Position numbers and translations under genes: made by a program. 64,000 nucleotides of DNA, taken from the NCBI RefSeq assembly GCF_014138045.1, contig NZ_JACGXA010000003.1:62001-126000 (forward strand). The letters run 5' to 3'. Under the pieces are notes generated by a model. That model made no database searches. It saw only the letters and a program-made list of their open reading frames with translations, and had not been told where the DNA came from. Shown one piece after another: positions 49,786 through 60,100 of this stretch (its first letter is position 1; each line of letters starts with the position of its first letter). This stretch comes from Nocardioides ginsengisegetis. GTDB lineage: Bacteria; Actinomycetota; Actinomycetes; Propionibacteriales; Nocardioidaceae.

Positions 49786-51348
49786 TCACCAGGGGCTCGG
49801 CTTGAAGTCCTTCACGAAGCAGCCGAAGAGGTCCTGCCCCGCCTCGCCCATCACGATCGGGTCGTAGACGCGGGCCGCGCCGTCGACCAGGTCGAGCGGC
49901 GCGTGCCAGCCCTCGGCCGCGATCCGCAGCTTCTCCTGGTGCGGGCGCTCGTCGGTGATCCAGCCGGTGTCGACGGCCGTCATCAGGATCCCGTCGGTCT
50001 CGAACATCTCGCCCGCGCTGGTGCGGGTCAGCATGTTGAGCGCGGCCTTGGCCATGTTGGTGTGCGGGTGGCCGGGGCCCTTGTAGGACCGGGAGAACTG
50101 CCCCTCCATCGCGGACACGTTGACCACATAGGTACGCCGCGCACCGGCCGCGCGGGCCGCCCGCATCGCCGGCCGCAGCCGCGAGATCAGGATGAACGGC
50201 GCCGTCGCGTTGCAGAGCTGGACCTCGAGCAGCTCCAGCGGGTCGACCTCCTCGACCTTCTGGGTCCAGGAGTTCTCCGTCTGCAGGTCGGGCAGCAGGC
50301 CGCCCGCGTCGACGGCGGTCCCGGCGAGGTGCGCCTCGAGGCTGGCGTTGCCGGCGGTCAGGGCCAGCGCGGTCATCGACGCCGCGGTCTGCGCCGCGAT
50401 CGCCTCCTCGACCGACTCGCCCTCGTGGTGGGCCACGGCGTGCTGGCGCAGGGTGCCGGCGATCGCCGCGGGGTGGGCCTCGCTGATCCGGTCGAAGGTG
50501 ACCATCTCGGGCAGCCCTGACAGTTCGCTGTGGTCGGGCAGCGGCGCCGACTCCATCTCGACCAGCTGGCTGTAGGAGCCCGGGGAGCGCCGCACGGTCT
50601 GGGCGGCGTTGTTGATCAGGATGTCGAGCGGGCCGGCCGCGGCGACCTCGTCGGCGAGCGACACGACCTGGGTGGGGTCGCGCAGGTCGATGCCGACGAT
50701 CTTGAGCCGGTGCAGCCAGTCGGCGCTGTCCTCGAGGGCGGCGAAGCGGCGTACGGCGTCCTTCGGGAAGCGGGTCGTGATGGTCGTGTGGGCGCCGTCG
50801 CGGAGCAGGCGCAGCGCGATGTACATGCCGATCTTGGCGCGGCCGCCGGTGAGCAGCGCCCGCTTGCCGCTGAGGTCGGTGCGCTGGTCGCGCTTGGTGT
50901 GGGAGAACGCCGCGCAGGTGGGGCAGAGGTAGTGGTAGAACGCGTCGACCAGCGTGTAGTCGTTCTTGCAGATGTAGCAGCCGCGCGGGTTGATCAGCTC
51001 GCCCGCGAAGGCGCCCTTGACCGACGAGACCAGCGGGATGCCCTGGGTCTCGTCGTCGATCCGCATCGGCGAGCCGGTGGCGGTGCGCTCGGTGACGGCC
51101 CGGTCCGCGGCCAGCTCGGCGGCGCGCTTGCGGGTGCGGCGCTCGCGCTTGAGCGCCTTGTACATGTGCGAGGCCGCGTGCTTGACCGTCCGGATGTCCG
51201 GGTGGTCCTCGGGCAGGTGGTGCAGCTGCTGCAGCACCCGCACCGTGGTCGCGAGGTCCTCGGGGTCGACGCCCGCCTCGGCCGCCAGAGCCGGGTCGAG
51301 GGCGGCGTCGAGGGCGGCGTCGAGATCGTCGGTGCTGCTCGGATTCAC
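49786..51348 (-). CDS. Zinc-ribbon-containing short-chain dehydrogenase-like protein
   Basis: This 520-residue protein is about twice the usual SDR length. A helical N-terminus (about 1-90) is followed by a zinc-ribbon-like motif (C124-x2-C127 and C142-x2-C145, in CYICKNDY and CPTCAAF). The Rossmann region follows (ALLTGGRAKIGMYIALRL, DILINNAAQ), with an insertion and the active-site region VNVSAMEGQ...HTNMAKAALNML. The glycine loop is TGGRAKIG instead of TGxxxGIG, and the YxxxK tyrosine is replaced by threonine (TNMAK). The GTG at 51348 has TACCAT 6 nt upstream. The role is unknown. Confidence 0.8.
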   Translation of the reverse strand: MNPSSTDDLDAALDAALDPALAAEAGVDPEDLATTVRVLQQLHHLPEDHPDIRTVKHAASHMYKALKRERRTRKRAAELAADRAVTERTATGSPMRIDDETQGIPLVSSVKGAFAGELINPRGCYICKNDYTLVDAFYHYLCPTCAAFSHTKRDQRTDLSGKRALLTGGRAKIGMYIALRLLRDGAHTTITTRFPKDAVRRFAALEDSADWLHRLKIVGIDLRDPTQVVSLADEVAAAGPLDILINNAAQTVRRSPGSYSQLVEMESAPLPDHSELSGLPEMVTFDRISEAHPAAIAGTLRQHAVAHHEGESVEEAIAAQTAASMTALALTAGNASLEAHLAGTAVDAGGLLPDLQTENSWTQKVEEVDPLELLEVQLCNATAPFILISRLRPAMRAARAAGARRTYVVNVSAMEGQFSRSYKGPGHPHTNMAKAALNMLTRTSAGEMFETDGILMTAVDTGWITDERPHQEKLRIAAEGWHAPLDLVDGAARVYDPIVMGEAGQDLFGCFVKDFKPSPW

Positions 51349-51354
51349 CGGTCG

Positions 51355-51360
51355 ATGGTA
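51355..51360 (-). promoter_or_regulatory. -10 box for leaderless zinc-ribbon SDR transcript
   Basis: TACCAT lies 6 nt before the GTG at 51348. Confidence 0.5.
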
Positions 51361-51384
51361 GGCGTGCCCGGCCGCACAGCCTGC

Positions 51385-51531
51385 ATCCACCGATCTCCGC
51401 CTGCTGCGCGCCACCATCCGGGCACGCTGGCTACGTTGCCGAGGCTCGAAAGACGTCCAGTCTGCCTTCGCCCCGGTCGCCTTGCCAGCGCACCCGTCTG
51501 GTGACGCTCGCGACGGCGGCCATCGGTGGAT
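51385..51531. repeat. Spaced 10-bp inverted repeat
   Basis: ATCCACCGAT at 51385-51394 and its exact complement ATCGGTGGAT at 51522-51531 flank most of the gap between the SDR and MFS genes. It may be chance. Confidence 0.4.
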
Positions 51532-51537
51532 CCAGGC

Positions 51538-52836
51538 TCAGGCCGCTTCGGCGGTGGGCCGGGTGATCCGGTAGCGCACGAAGGACGGCACGGCGATCGC
51601 CGCGACGACCGTCCCGACCACGACGAGCACGCCGCCGCCGGCGGCCGCCGCGGCCGTGCCGACCGCCGCGGCCGTGGCCCCGTGGGCGACGTCCGCGATC
51701 CGCGGCCCGCCGGCGACCACGACGATGAAGACGCCCTGCAGCCGGCCGCGGACCGAGTCGGCCGCCGCGCTCTGGAGCATGCTCGTGCGGAACGCCGCCG
51801 AGGCCATGTCGGCCGCCCCACCGAGCACCAGCATCGCGACCGCGGCACCGAGCATCGGGGTGCGCCAGTGGCCGGCGAGCCCGACCGCGACGCCGAAGCC
51901 GATCATCGCCAGGCCCCAGACGAGGATGCAGACGATGACCGCGCGGCCCTGCCGGTCGACCCGGGAGACCCACCCGGAGAAGACGCCGCCGACGACGGCG
52001 CCGGCGGGGATCGCGGCGAACAGCAGCGCGAACGCCAGGCCACCGCCGGACGGGCCCCCGAAGCCCTCGTGGGCGATCTGCGGGAAGAGCGCCCGCGGCA
52101 TGCCGAAGACCATCGCGATCAGGTCGACCACGAAGGACATCAGCAGCACCGGGTGGCCGCGCAGATAGGCCAGCCCCTCGACGACCGACCGCAGCCCGGG
52201 CGTGGCCGTGGGTGCGCCCTCGACGGCGAGCCGGGGAAGGCGGACCACCGCAGAGAGGGTGGCGAAGAGCGTGAGCGTGTCCAGCAGGTAGAGCCAGGAG
52301 AAGCCGAGCACCGGGATCAGCGTGCCGGCGACGAGCGGACCCGCGATAGCGCCCGCCTGCATGATCGTCATGTTCAGGGAGTTGGCGGCGGGCAGCTGCT
52401 CGAGCGGCAGCAGCTTGGGCAGCACCGCGCTGCGGGTCGGCTGGTTGACCGCGAAGAACGCCTGCTGCACCGAGAAGAGCCCCAGCAGCAGCCACACGTG
52501 GCCGCCTCCCGCTGCCGCCTGCAGCCAGAACAGCGCGCTGGTGCCGATCAGGCCCGTGGTCGTGCAGATCAGCATCGTGCGCCGGTCGAAGACGTCGGCG
52601 AGCGCGCCGCCCCACAGCCCGAAGACGACGAGCGGGACCAGGCCGAAGAGCCCGGTGAGGCCGACGTACGCCGAGGAGTGGGTCTCGGCGTAGATCTGCG
52701 CCGGGACCGCGACGACCGTCAGCTGGGCGCCGATCACCGTGATGATGTTGGCGGTCCACAGTCGGCGGAAGTGCGGGTTCTGCAGGGGCCGCGTGTCCGC
52801 CACCAGGTCCTTGATGCCGTCCCGGAGCCTCGCCAC
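51538..52836 (-). CDS. MFS exporter (EntS-like)
   Basis: This 432-residue transporter has 12 predicted helices and the MFS_3/EntS-type motifs FGLWGGALADVFDRRTML and FAVNQPTRSAVLPKLLP. The family exports siderophores or drugs. The GTG at 52836 has TAGGTT 7 nt upstream. It is divergent from the four-gene ABC operon. Confidence 0.88.
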   Translation of the reverse strand: MARLRDGIKDLVADTRPLQNPHFRRLWTANIITVIGAQLTVVAVPAQIYAETHSSAYVGLTGLFGLVPLVVFGLWGGALADVFDRRTMLICTTTGLIGTSALFWLQAAAGGGHVWLLLGLFSVQQAFFAVNQPTRSAVLPKLLPLEQLPAANSLNMTIMQAGAIAGPLVAGTLIPVLGFSWLYLLDTLTLFATLSAVVRLPRLAVEGAPTATPGLRSVVEGLAYLRGHPVLLMSFVVDLIAMVFGMPRALFPQIAHEGFGGPSGGGLAFALLFAAIPAGAVVGGVFSGWVSRVDRQGRAVIVCILVWGLAMIGFGVAVGLAGHWRTPMLGAAVAMLVLGGAADMASAAFRTSMLQSAAADSVRGRLQGVFIVVVAGGPRIADVAHGATAAAVGTAAAAAGGGVLVVVGTVVAAIAVPSFVRYRITRPTAEAA

Positions 52837-52843
52837 GGTCCAG

Positions 52844-52849
52844 AACCTA
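52844..52849 (-). promoter_or_regulatory. -10 box for leaderless MFS transcript
   Basis: TAGGTT lies 7 nt before the GTG at 52836. Confidence 0.5.
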
Positions 52850-53016
52850 CGTCCGAACGCGGCCTGCGCCCCAACCGCGTCCAGCGTGACGCCCCCGCGT
52901 CGCTCGGAGGCCGGTGTGTCACAACCGGCTAACGAACCGCTCGACGTAATTGCGTTGACGTGCATCACTACGGTGTCCTGTGCACCGGACCAGGGGGGTC
53001 CGAGCGGGAGGGTGAA

Positions 53017-54009
53017 GTGACCACGCTGGACAGCGGGCGGGACGTCCGTTACGACATCGGCGAGCTCGGTCGGCCGGGGGGCATCGGCATCCGTTGCCAG
53101 GGCGTCGTGCATCTCTACCGGACCTTCGAGGGCCACGACGTCGTCGCCCTCCAGGGCGTCGACCTGACCATCGAGCCCGGCGAGCGGGTCGCGTTCCTCG
53201 GACCCAGCGGCTCGGGCAAGTCGACTCTCCTCACGCTGCTCGGCGGCATCCAGAAGCCCAGCGCCGGCCGGATCTTCCTCGGCAACGAGGAGATCTCGCG
53301 GATGGGGGAGCGCTACCTCGCCCGGATCCGCTCCCGCCGCGTCAGCACCATGCTCCAGGGCTCGACCCGCAACCTGCTGGCCTACGCGACCGCCCGCCAG
53401 AACATCGCCTTCGCCCGCCTCGCGATGACCTCGGCGGAGCGCAAGGACGCCGTCGCGGACATCGACCTGCTCCGCGTCGTCGGCCTCGACCAGCAGATCG
53501 ACCAGGTTGTCTCGACCATGTCCGGCGGCCAGCGCCAGCGCCTCGCCCTCGCCTGCGCGGTCTCGACCGGCCCGCAGCTGCTGCTCGCCGACGAGCCGAC
53601 CAGCCAGCTCAGCCACGAGGACCGCGACCACGTCATCGAGCTGATCCACAACCTCGGCGACGACCTCGGCACCACCATCGTGGTCGTCACCCACCAGCCC
53701 GAGGTCGCCGCGACCTTCCCGCGCACCGTGACCATGAAGGGCGGCCGGGTCGGCGCCGAGGGCCGCGACGGCGCCGAGTACGTCGTGATCGGCGCCGAGG
53801 GCGTCGTCCACCTCCCGACCCACCTCGCCGAGCAGTGGCCGCAGGGCACCCTGGTCCGGATCGAGCCCGAGGACGTCGACCGGCTCGTCGTCTCCCGGCC
53901 CTCGGACACGCCCGAGGCGCCCGTTGGCCACCCCGTTGGCCACCCCGCTGACCACGCCGCTGAGCACGCAGCCGACCACTCCGCCAGCACGACCGAGGAG
54001 CTGGCATGA
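53017..54009 (+). CDS. ABC transporter ATPase (MacB/LolD type) with His-repeat tail
   Basis: This 330-residue ATPase has Walker A FLGPSGSGKST, the signature MSGGQRQRLAL, Walker B LLLADEPTS and the switch VVTHQP. The Q-loop reads MLQGS. A C-terminal extension follows the ATPase core and ends in a five-unit repeat PVGH-PVGH-PADH-AAEH-AADH. GGGAGG precedes the GTG. It is the first gene of a four-gene operon in which each start overlaps the previous stop by four bases. It probably energises the FtsX-type permeases downstream. Confidence 0.88.
   Translation: MTTLDSGRDVRYDIGELGRPGGIGIRCQGVVHLYRTFEGHDVVALQGVDLTIEPGERVAFLGPSGSGKSTLLTLLGGIQKPSAGRIFLGNEEISRMGERYLARIRSRRVSTMLQGSTRNLLAYATARQNIAFARLAMTSAERKDAVADIDLLRVVGLDQQIDQVVSTMSGGQRQRLALACAVSTGPQLLLADEPTSQLSHEDRDHVIELIHNLGDDLGTTIVVVTHQPEVAATFPRTVTMKGGRVGAEGRDGAEYVVIGAEGVVHLPTHLAEQWPQGTLVRIEPEDVDRLVVSRPSDTPEAPVGHPVGHPADHAAEHAADHSASTTEELA
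53921..53980 (+). repeat. Five 12-bp tandem units encoding a His-repeat
   Basis: Two exact copies of CCGTTGGCCACC are followed by three degenerate units, each coding four residues that end in His. The array is in frame within the first ABC ATPase gene. Confidence 0.85.
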
Positions 54010-54836
54010 GCCTGAAGCTCGACCACGTCACCTACGTCGTCTCCCGCACGCTCCTCGACGACGTCGACCTGGAGTTCAAGGCCGGCGAGCTGACCGCGCT
54101 GTCCGGGCCCAGCGGCTCCGGCAAGACCACCCTGCTCTCCATCGCCGGCGGCCTCGTCGAGGCCACGTCGGGCACGGCGTCGTACGCCGGGGAGTCGATG
54201 TGGCAGGGCACCGGCGACCCGCGCCCGGAGGTCTCCTTCGTGCTGCAGGTCTATGGCCTGGTCCCGATCCTGTCCGCCCGCGAGAACGTCTCGGTCGCCC
54301 TGCGCGCCCGCGGCGTGAAGCCGGCCGACGCCGACGAGCGCGCCGAGGCGGCGCTCGCCCGCTTCCACATCGCCGACCTCGGCGACCGCCAGGTCGAGGA
54401 GCTGTCCGGTGGTCAGATGCAGCGGGTCGCGCTGGCCCGCGGCCTGTGCGTCGACGCCCAGGTGCTGCTCGCCGACGAGCCGACCAGCGAGCTCGACGAG
54501 GGCAACCGCGGCCTGGTGCTGGCCGAGCTCCGCAAGGAGGCCGACCGCGGCGCCGTCGTGGTCGTGGCCACCCACGACCCGGCCGTGGTCGACGCCTGCG
54601 ACCGGCACTACGTGCTCGACGAGGGCAAGCTGGTCGACCACATCGAGCCGATCGACCTGCACCACTTCGACCACCCGGAGCGCCGGATCATCGAGGAGGC
54701 GGCGCCGCCGCACTTCGACGAGGAGGTCGCGCCCGAGCCGGTGACCGAGCCGGCCGAGCCCACGGGTGAGCCGGTCCTGGTCGAGACGCCCGCCGACGCG
54801 GACGCCGCCTTCCGCCGTCCCTCCACCGACTCGTGA
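54006..54836 (+). CDS. ABC transporter ATPase (second of pair)
   Basis: This 276-residue ATPase has Walker A LSGPSGSGKTT, Q-loop FVLQVYG, signature LSGGQMQRVAL, Walker B LLADEPTSELD and ATHDP. An acidic Pro/Glu-rich tail of about 45 residues ends the protein. The two ATPases of this operon may form a heterodimer, matching the two different permeases. Confidence 0.9.
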   Translation: MSLKLDHVTYVVSRTLLDDVDLEFKAGELTALSGPSGSGKTTLLSIAGGLVEATSGTASYAGESMWQGTGDPRPEVSFVLQVYGLVPILSARENVSVALRARGVKPADADERAEAALARFHIADLGDRQVEELSGGQMQRVALARGLCVDAQVLLADEPTSELDEGNRGLVLAELRKEADRGAVVVVATHDPAVVDACDRHYVLDEGKLVDHIEPIDLHHFDHPERRIIEEAAPPHFDEEVAPEPVTEPAEPTGEPVLVETPADADAAFRRPSTDS

Positions 54837-57112
54837 TCCGCACCTTCCGGGGCGCCTGGTCCCGGAGGGGGACGCTGCTGCCGCTCCTCCTCCTGACCAT
54901 GGTCGTCGTGACCGGTGCCGTCACCACGATCGGCTTCGCCCAGCACGCGAACACCTCGGCGGCCCTGGCCGTCCCGCTGTTCGTCCTCGGCGCCTTCGCC
55001 GTGCCCGCAACGGGTCGCGAGCTCGCGGCCGCCCGGCGCGGTGAGATCGCGATCGCCCGGCTGCGCGGCCTCCAGGGCGGCGAGCTCGCCACCCTGCTCG
55101 CCGTCGAGCCGCTGCTCGTGCTGCTCGCCGGCGGTGCGGCCGGCCTCGTGCTCGGCAGCGCCGGGTCGTGGCTGGCGACCGCCGTCTGGACCGGCGGGCC
55201 CGGTGGGCTGCCCGGCCTCACCGCCGTCCTCGCCGGCCTCGGCATCGTCGCGGTCGGCCTGGTCGCCACGATGCTCGGCATGCTCAGCGCGCTGCGCGAG
55301 CCGCTCAACCTGCAGGTCTCGATCGCCTCGCGGCCGCACCCGGCCGGCACCGGCGCGATCTTCGCCGACGTCCTGATCGTCGTGGGCGCCGTCGTCGCGG
55401 TCTACCGCAGCGGCGTGGCCGATCCCGGCCACCCCGACGTGCTGGTCCTGGCCGGTCCGGCGCTCGTCGGCCTGGCGATCGGCCAGCTGGTCGTCTGGCT
55501 GGTCCGGATCAGCGCCCGGCTCGCCGTCGGCCGCACTGCCAACGGCGGCCTGACCGGCTTCCTCGGCGTACGCCGCCTGGCGCGCGTCGCCGACGCCGCC
55601 ACCCCGATCCGGGTGCTGGTCGCGGCCGCCGTGGTCGCCGCGCTCGCCCTCACCGGCGCCACCGAGGTCAACGGCTGGACCGACGACACCGCCCGGCTGC
55701 GCAGCGGCGCACCCCTCCGGGTCGACGTCGACGAGGACGCCGTCGGCGCGCTGGCCCTGACCCGTGACCTGGATCCCGACGGCCGCTACCTGATGGCGGC
55801 GGTGCTGGTGCCGGGCGAGGGGAGCGCGGCGGCCAGGCGGGCCTTCCTCGACACCGGCCGCTACGCCGCGGTCCTCGGCGACTTCTACGCCGACACCCCG
55901 GCCGCGGCGATCGCGGACCAGGTGGACGGCCTGGGGGGTGCGGACTCCTCGGTCGCCTCCGGCGACACCGTGACCGCGACGGTGCGGGGCGTGAGCGCCC
56001 GGACCAGCGGTGTGATGCGCCCACGCGTCGTCGTGGCCTACCTCGACGAGCACGGCACCGACCAGCGCGCCGAGATCGGCGTGGAGCTGCCGCTGACGGG
56101 CGCCGCCCAGACCGGCAGCGCGGCGCTGACCGGCTGCGACGGCGGCTGCGTCATCACCTCGGTCACCCTGGCCAGGACCCGCGGCGACCGCACCCTGCCG
56201 TGGGTGCTGACCGCGCTCGACTTCGGCGGCACCGACGCGATGGCCACGACGTGGAAGCCCGCCTTCCCGGGCCGCTTCGGCCAGCCCGGCGGCCCGGTCG
56301 TGGTCGACGAGGGCCTGCTCGCGCCGGCCAGCAACCGACCGCTGGTGGCCGAGCCGCTCTCGAGCGGCCCGAAGATGCCGGTGCTCGCCACGCCCAGCGT
56401 CACCTTCGACGGCCGCCCCCAGCTCGACTCCACCGGCGGCGACGAGCGCCCGGCCCAGGTGCTCGCCACCGTGCCCGCGCTCCCGCTCGTCGAGGCCGAC
56501 GGCCTGCTCGCCGACCTGCCGCGCGCCGCGGCCGGTGCGCCGCCGACCGTCCCGGCTGCGCAGGTGATGGTGCTGGCCCGGGCCGACACCCCGGCCGCGC
56601 TGCTCGCACAGCTGACCGACGCGGCCGGACACGACCCGCGCACCCTCACCCAGGTCGATGCCGCGGTCTCCGACGAGACCGGCGCGACCCAGGCCCGGGT
56701 CTACTCCCTGATGGCGGTCTTCTGCCTCGTGGCCGCCCTCCTGGTGCTCGCCGCCGCCGTCGGCCGCCAGCGCTCGGCGTGGGCGCGCGAGGTCGCGGCC
56801 CTGCGGGTCGTCGGCGTCGACCTGGCCACGCTGCGGGGCTCGGGTCGCCTCGAGATCGCCTGGCTCGCCATCGCCTCGGTGCTCGCGACGGTGGGCGGCG
56901 CGCTGCTCGCCGTACGCCTCCTGCTCGCGCACCTCTCCCTCGTCGACGTGCCGACCCACTCGGTGCCGCTCGTGACCGGCGTGGCCGCCTGGCCGCTCGT
57001 CGTGGCCGCCGTCGTGGTGGCGGGTGTCGTGCTCGTCGTCAACGGCCGCGGTCGCGCGCTGCACCCCGACCGGACCCGTCCGGCCATCCTGCGTGAGGAG
57101 GGCGCGGCATGA
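54833..57112 (+). CDS. FtsX/MacB-type ABC permease, 759 residues
   Basis: N-terminal membrane helices (LLPLLLLTMVVVTGAVTTIGF, LAVPLFVLGAFAVPATG, LATLLAVEPLLVLLAGGAAG and others) are followed by a large extracytoplasmic domain (about 285-600, with DLDPDGRYLMAAV). Three C-terminal helices form an FtsX core with AREVAALRVVGVDLATLRG. It is expected to transmit ATPase motion to an extracytoplasmic substrate such as a lipoprotein, lipid or wall hydrolase rather than classic import. It overlaps the next gene by four bases. Confidence 0.85.
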   Translation: MIRTFRGAWSRRGTLLPLLLLTMVVVTGAVTTIGFAQHANTSAALAVPLFVLGAFAVPATGRELAAARRGEIAIARLRGLQGGELATLLAVEPLLVLLAGGAAGLVLGSAGSWLATAVWTGGPGGLPGLTAVLAGLGIVAVGLVATMLGMLSALREPLNLQVSIASRPHPAGTGAIFADVLIVVGAVVAVYRSGVADPGHPDVLVLAGPALVGLAIGQLVVWLVRISARLAVGRTANGGLTGFLGVRRLARVADAATPIRVLVAAAVVAALALTGATEVNGWTDDTARLRSGAPLRVDVDEDAVGALALTRDLDPDGRYLMAAVLVPGEGSAAARRAFLDTGRYAAVLGDFYADTPAAAIADQVDGLGGADSSVASGDTVTATVRGVSARTSGVMRPRVVVAYLDEHGTDQRAEIGVELPLTGAAQTGSAALTGCDGGCVITSVTLARTRGDRTLPWVLTALDFGGTDAMATTWKPAFPGRFGQPGGPVVVDEGLLAPASNRPLVAEPLSSGPKMPVLATPSVTFDGRPQLDSTGGDERPAQVLATVPALPLVEADGLLADLPRAAAGAPPTVPAAQVMVLARADTPAALLAQLTDAAGHDPRTLTQVDAAVSDETGATQARVYSLMAVFCLVAALLVLAAAVGRQRSAWAREVAALRVVGVDLATLRGSGRLEIAWLAIASVLATVGGALLAVRLLLAHLSLVDVPTHSVPLVTGVAAWPLVVAAVVVAGVVLVVNGRGRALHPDRTRPAILREEGAA

Positions 57113-60100
57113 GGACCATGCTGGCCACCGTCATCCGCGGCCTCCGGGCCCGCGGCCTGCTCTCGGCCGGGTCGGTGCTGCTCACCGCGCTGGCGATCGG
57201 GTCGGCCGTGCTCGGCCCGATCTTCCAGGTCGCGGTCACCAGCTCCTACCTCGTCACCCGCCTCGACGAGGCGCCCAACCAGCTGACCGGGCTGACCTGG
57301 ACGTTCGACCCGAGCCCCGGCACGACGCGGACGACGTACGACGCCGTCCAGCACGCCGTCGACGCCACCGACGGCGGCCCCGGCCCCTACGCGGCGCCGC
57401 AGACCTCGCTGGAGTCCGTGCGCGCGTCGGCCCTGGGTGGCATCGCCATGCTGCTCGCCACGCCCGACGGCGGTGCCTGCGCCCACCTCGAGGTCACCGG
57501 CGCCTGCCCGCAACAGCCCGGCGAGGTGCTGATGCTGGGCGGCGACCTGCGCGACACCCACCACGCGATCGGCGACACCATCACGATCGACGACCCCCTG
57601 GGCGATGTCGTCGTGGTCGGCAGCTACCGGGTGCCGCCGAGCGCGGAGGACTACTGGTTCGACCTCGGCCGCTTCGCCAGCACCCCGCGCCGCACCGACG
57701 AGCGCACGGGCGTCGTGACGCCCTACACCCCGGCGCCGTTCGTCACGGTGCCCGCGTCCTTCGGGGAGCTGCCGGTGTCGGCCTGGAGCGTGCGGGTCGA
57801 CCGGCGCCTCGTCGCCCCGGCGGACCTCACGATCGCCGACATCGACGACGCCCAGGCGGCCGCCGACGCGCTTCCGATCGAGCAGGCCGCCGAGGTCGAG
57901 GGCGGCCGGTTGAGCAGCACCTCCATCAACGACATCCGCGCGATCGCCGCCGAGGTCCGCGCCCAGCAGCGCACGGCCAAGGCCTCGATCGCCCCGGCCG
58001 TGCTGTCACTCGTGCTCGTCGCGCTGGCCCTGCTGCTGCGGCTGCTGATGGCCGCGGCCGACCTGCGGCTGCCCGAGCTCGCGCTGGCTTCGCTGCGTGG
58101 ATTGTCCCGACGCCAGATGTGGGCGCTCGGCCTGTCCGAGCCGATCACCCTCCTGCTGCTCTCCGTCCCGACCGGCGCGGTGGTCGGCATCGGCCTCGCA
58201 CTGGGGCTGGTCCGCTGGTGGCTGGTCCCGGGCCTGCCGCTGCCGCTCCCGTGGACGGCCATCCTGGCCGGCGGTGCCGTCGCGCTCGCCGCGATCGGCG
58301 TGGCCGTGCTGGCGGTGGGGCTCGTCCTGCGGGTCTCGCTGTCCGAGCAGCTCACGGGCGTACGTCGCCCCCGCGAGACCTCCCGCACCGGCCTCATCGT
58401 GCAGCTGGTGCTGGTGGCCGCGGCGATCGCCGTGCTCGTGAGCAAGCTGTCGGGCGGCAAGCCCGGCGACCCCGACGTGACCGACCTGGTCCTGCCGGTG
58501 CTGCTCGCGGTGGTCGCCGGTGTGGCCGCGACCCGGATCACCGCCGGAGGAGCCACCTGGTGGACCCGGGCCCGTCGCCGGACCCGCTCGCTGGCCAGCT
58601 TCGTCGCCGCCCGGGCGATCAGCCGCCGCCAGGAGGGCACGCTGGTGATCCTGCCGGTGACCGCGGCGATCGCGATCTGCGTCTTCGGCGCCGGCGTCTA
58701 CGGCTCCGCCGCCCAGTGGCGGGCCAGCGTCGCCGCGACCGCGGCTCCCGCGCCGGTCGTGTGGACCTCGCCGCTGCCGATGAACCGCACCGTCGCCCTG
58801 ACCCACACCCTCGACCCCGACGGCCGCTACCTGATGGCGGTCAGCCGCCTCAACACGCTCGGCCCGACCTACACCGTCGCGGACACCTCGCGCCTGGCCC
58901 GGGTCTCGTCCTGGCAGGAGCAGTGGACCCCCGGCGTCCCGGTCGAGCAGGTGGCCGCGGCGCTCGCCCTCAAGGCCGACGTCCCTCGGGTGACCGGTCG
59001 CAGGATCGGGATCACGGTCGACCAGCAGCTCGAGAGCGACAGCGACGTCTACGTCCGGCTGCGGCTGGGCGTCGAGGGCGACCGCGCGCACTACGTCTTC
59101 CTCGGCCCGTTCGGGGCCGGCACCTCCAGCAGGGCCGGCGCCGCGCCGTACTGCTCGAAGGGCTGCGACCTCGAGGGCATGACCATCGGCGGTCCGGCCG
59201 CGCTGACCGCGCAGATGAAGGGCACGCTGACCATCAGCGGCATCGAGGTCGACGGCACGCCCGTCACGGGCGGCATCGACGGGGCGGGCTGGGTGCGCGC
59301 GCCCGACTCCTCCGCCGCCGAGGCCGTCACCGACATCCGCAGCTCCGGCGACAGCCTCGAGGTCGACATCGACTCCGGCGGCGACCGGGTCATCGCCCAG
59401 CTCGCCTCCGGCGCGCTGCCCACCGCGCTGCCGGTCGTCAAGGGCGTGGACGCGTCGACGTCGGCGCAGGCCGGCTCGTTCGGCAGCACCAGCTCGACGG
59501 AGTTCGCCGTCGACCCGGTGATCACCGCCCAGAGCGTGCCGTTCCTCGGGCCCAACGGGCTCCTGATCGACTACAAGATGCTCACCACCGACCGGACGAT
59601 CTACGAGCAGAAGTCCACCGTCTACGTGCTCGCCCGCAGCGATGCGCCGAAGTCCGTCACCCAGGGCCTGCAGGACCGCGGCGCCTCGATCTCCACGACC
59701 TTCGCCGAGGTGCAGCACACCCTCGACCAGGGCGCCTACGCGCTCGCGCTGCGGCTCTACGCCGTGGTCGCGGTGCTCGTGCTGCTCATGGCGCTGGCCG
59801 GCCTGTTCGTCAGCACCGCCGTCCAGCTGCCCGCGCGGCGCCGGGACGCGGCGGCGCTGCGCGTCGTCGGCGTGCCCCGTGGCTCGGTGATGTCCGCCGT
59901 CATCCGCGAGTTCGCGGTCGTGCTCGGCGGCACCGCCGTCGCGGGCCTGGCGGCCGGCACCCTGGCGCAGTACGTCGTCCTCCGCACCGTGACGCTCGGC
60001 TACGTCGAGAACCTCTCGACACCGGCCCTCGTCGCCGCGGTCGACGTGCCGCGGCTGCTGCTGCTCACCGCCGCCACCGCGCTGGTGTTCGGGACGGTGG

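Noticed and set aside
52955..52974. Housekeeping promoter TTGACG/TACGGT for the ABC operon
   Set aside because: The two elements are only 8 bp apart, far less than the 16-18 bp needed. TACGGT alone may still act as a -10 box.
53921..53980. CRISPR-like array
   Set aside because: The units are 12 bp without spacers, are in frame and encode a protein repeat.
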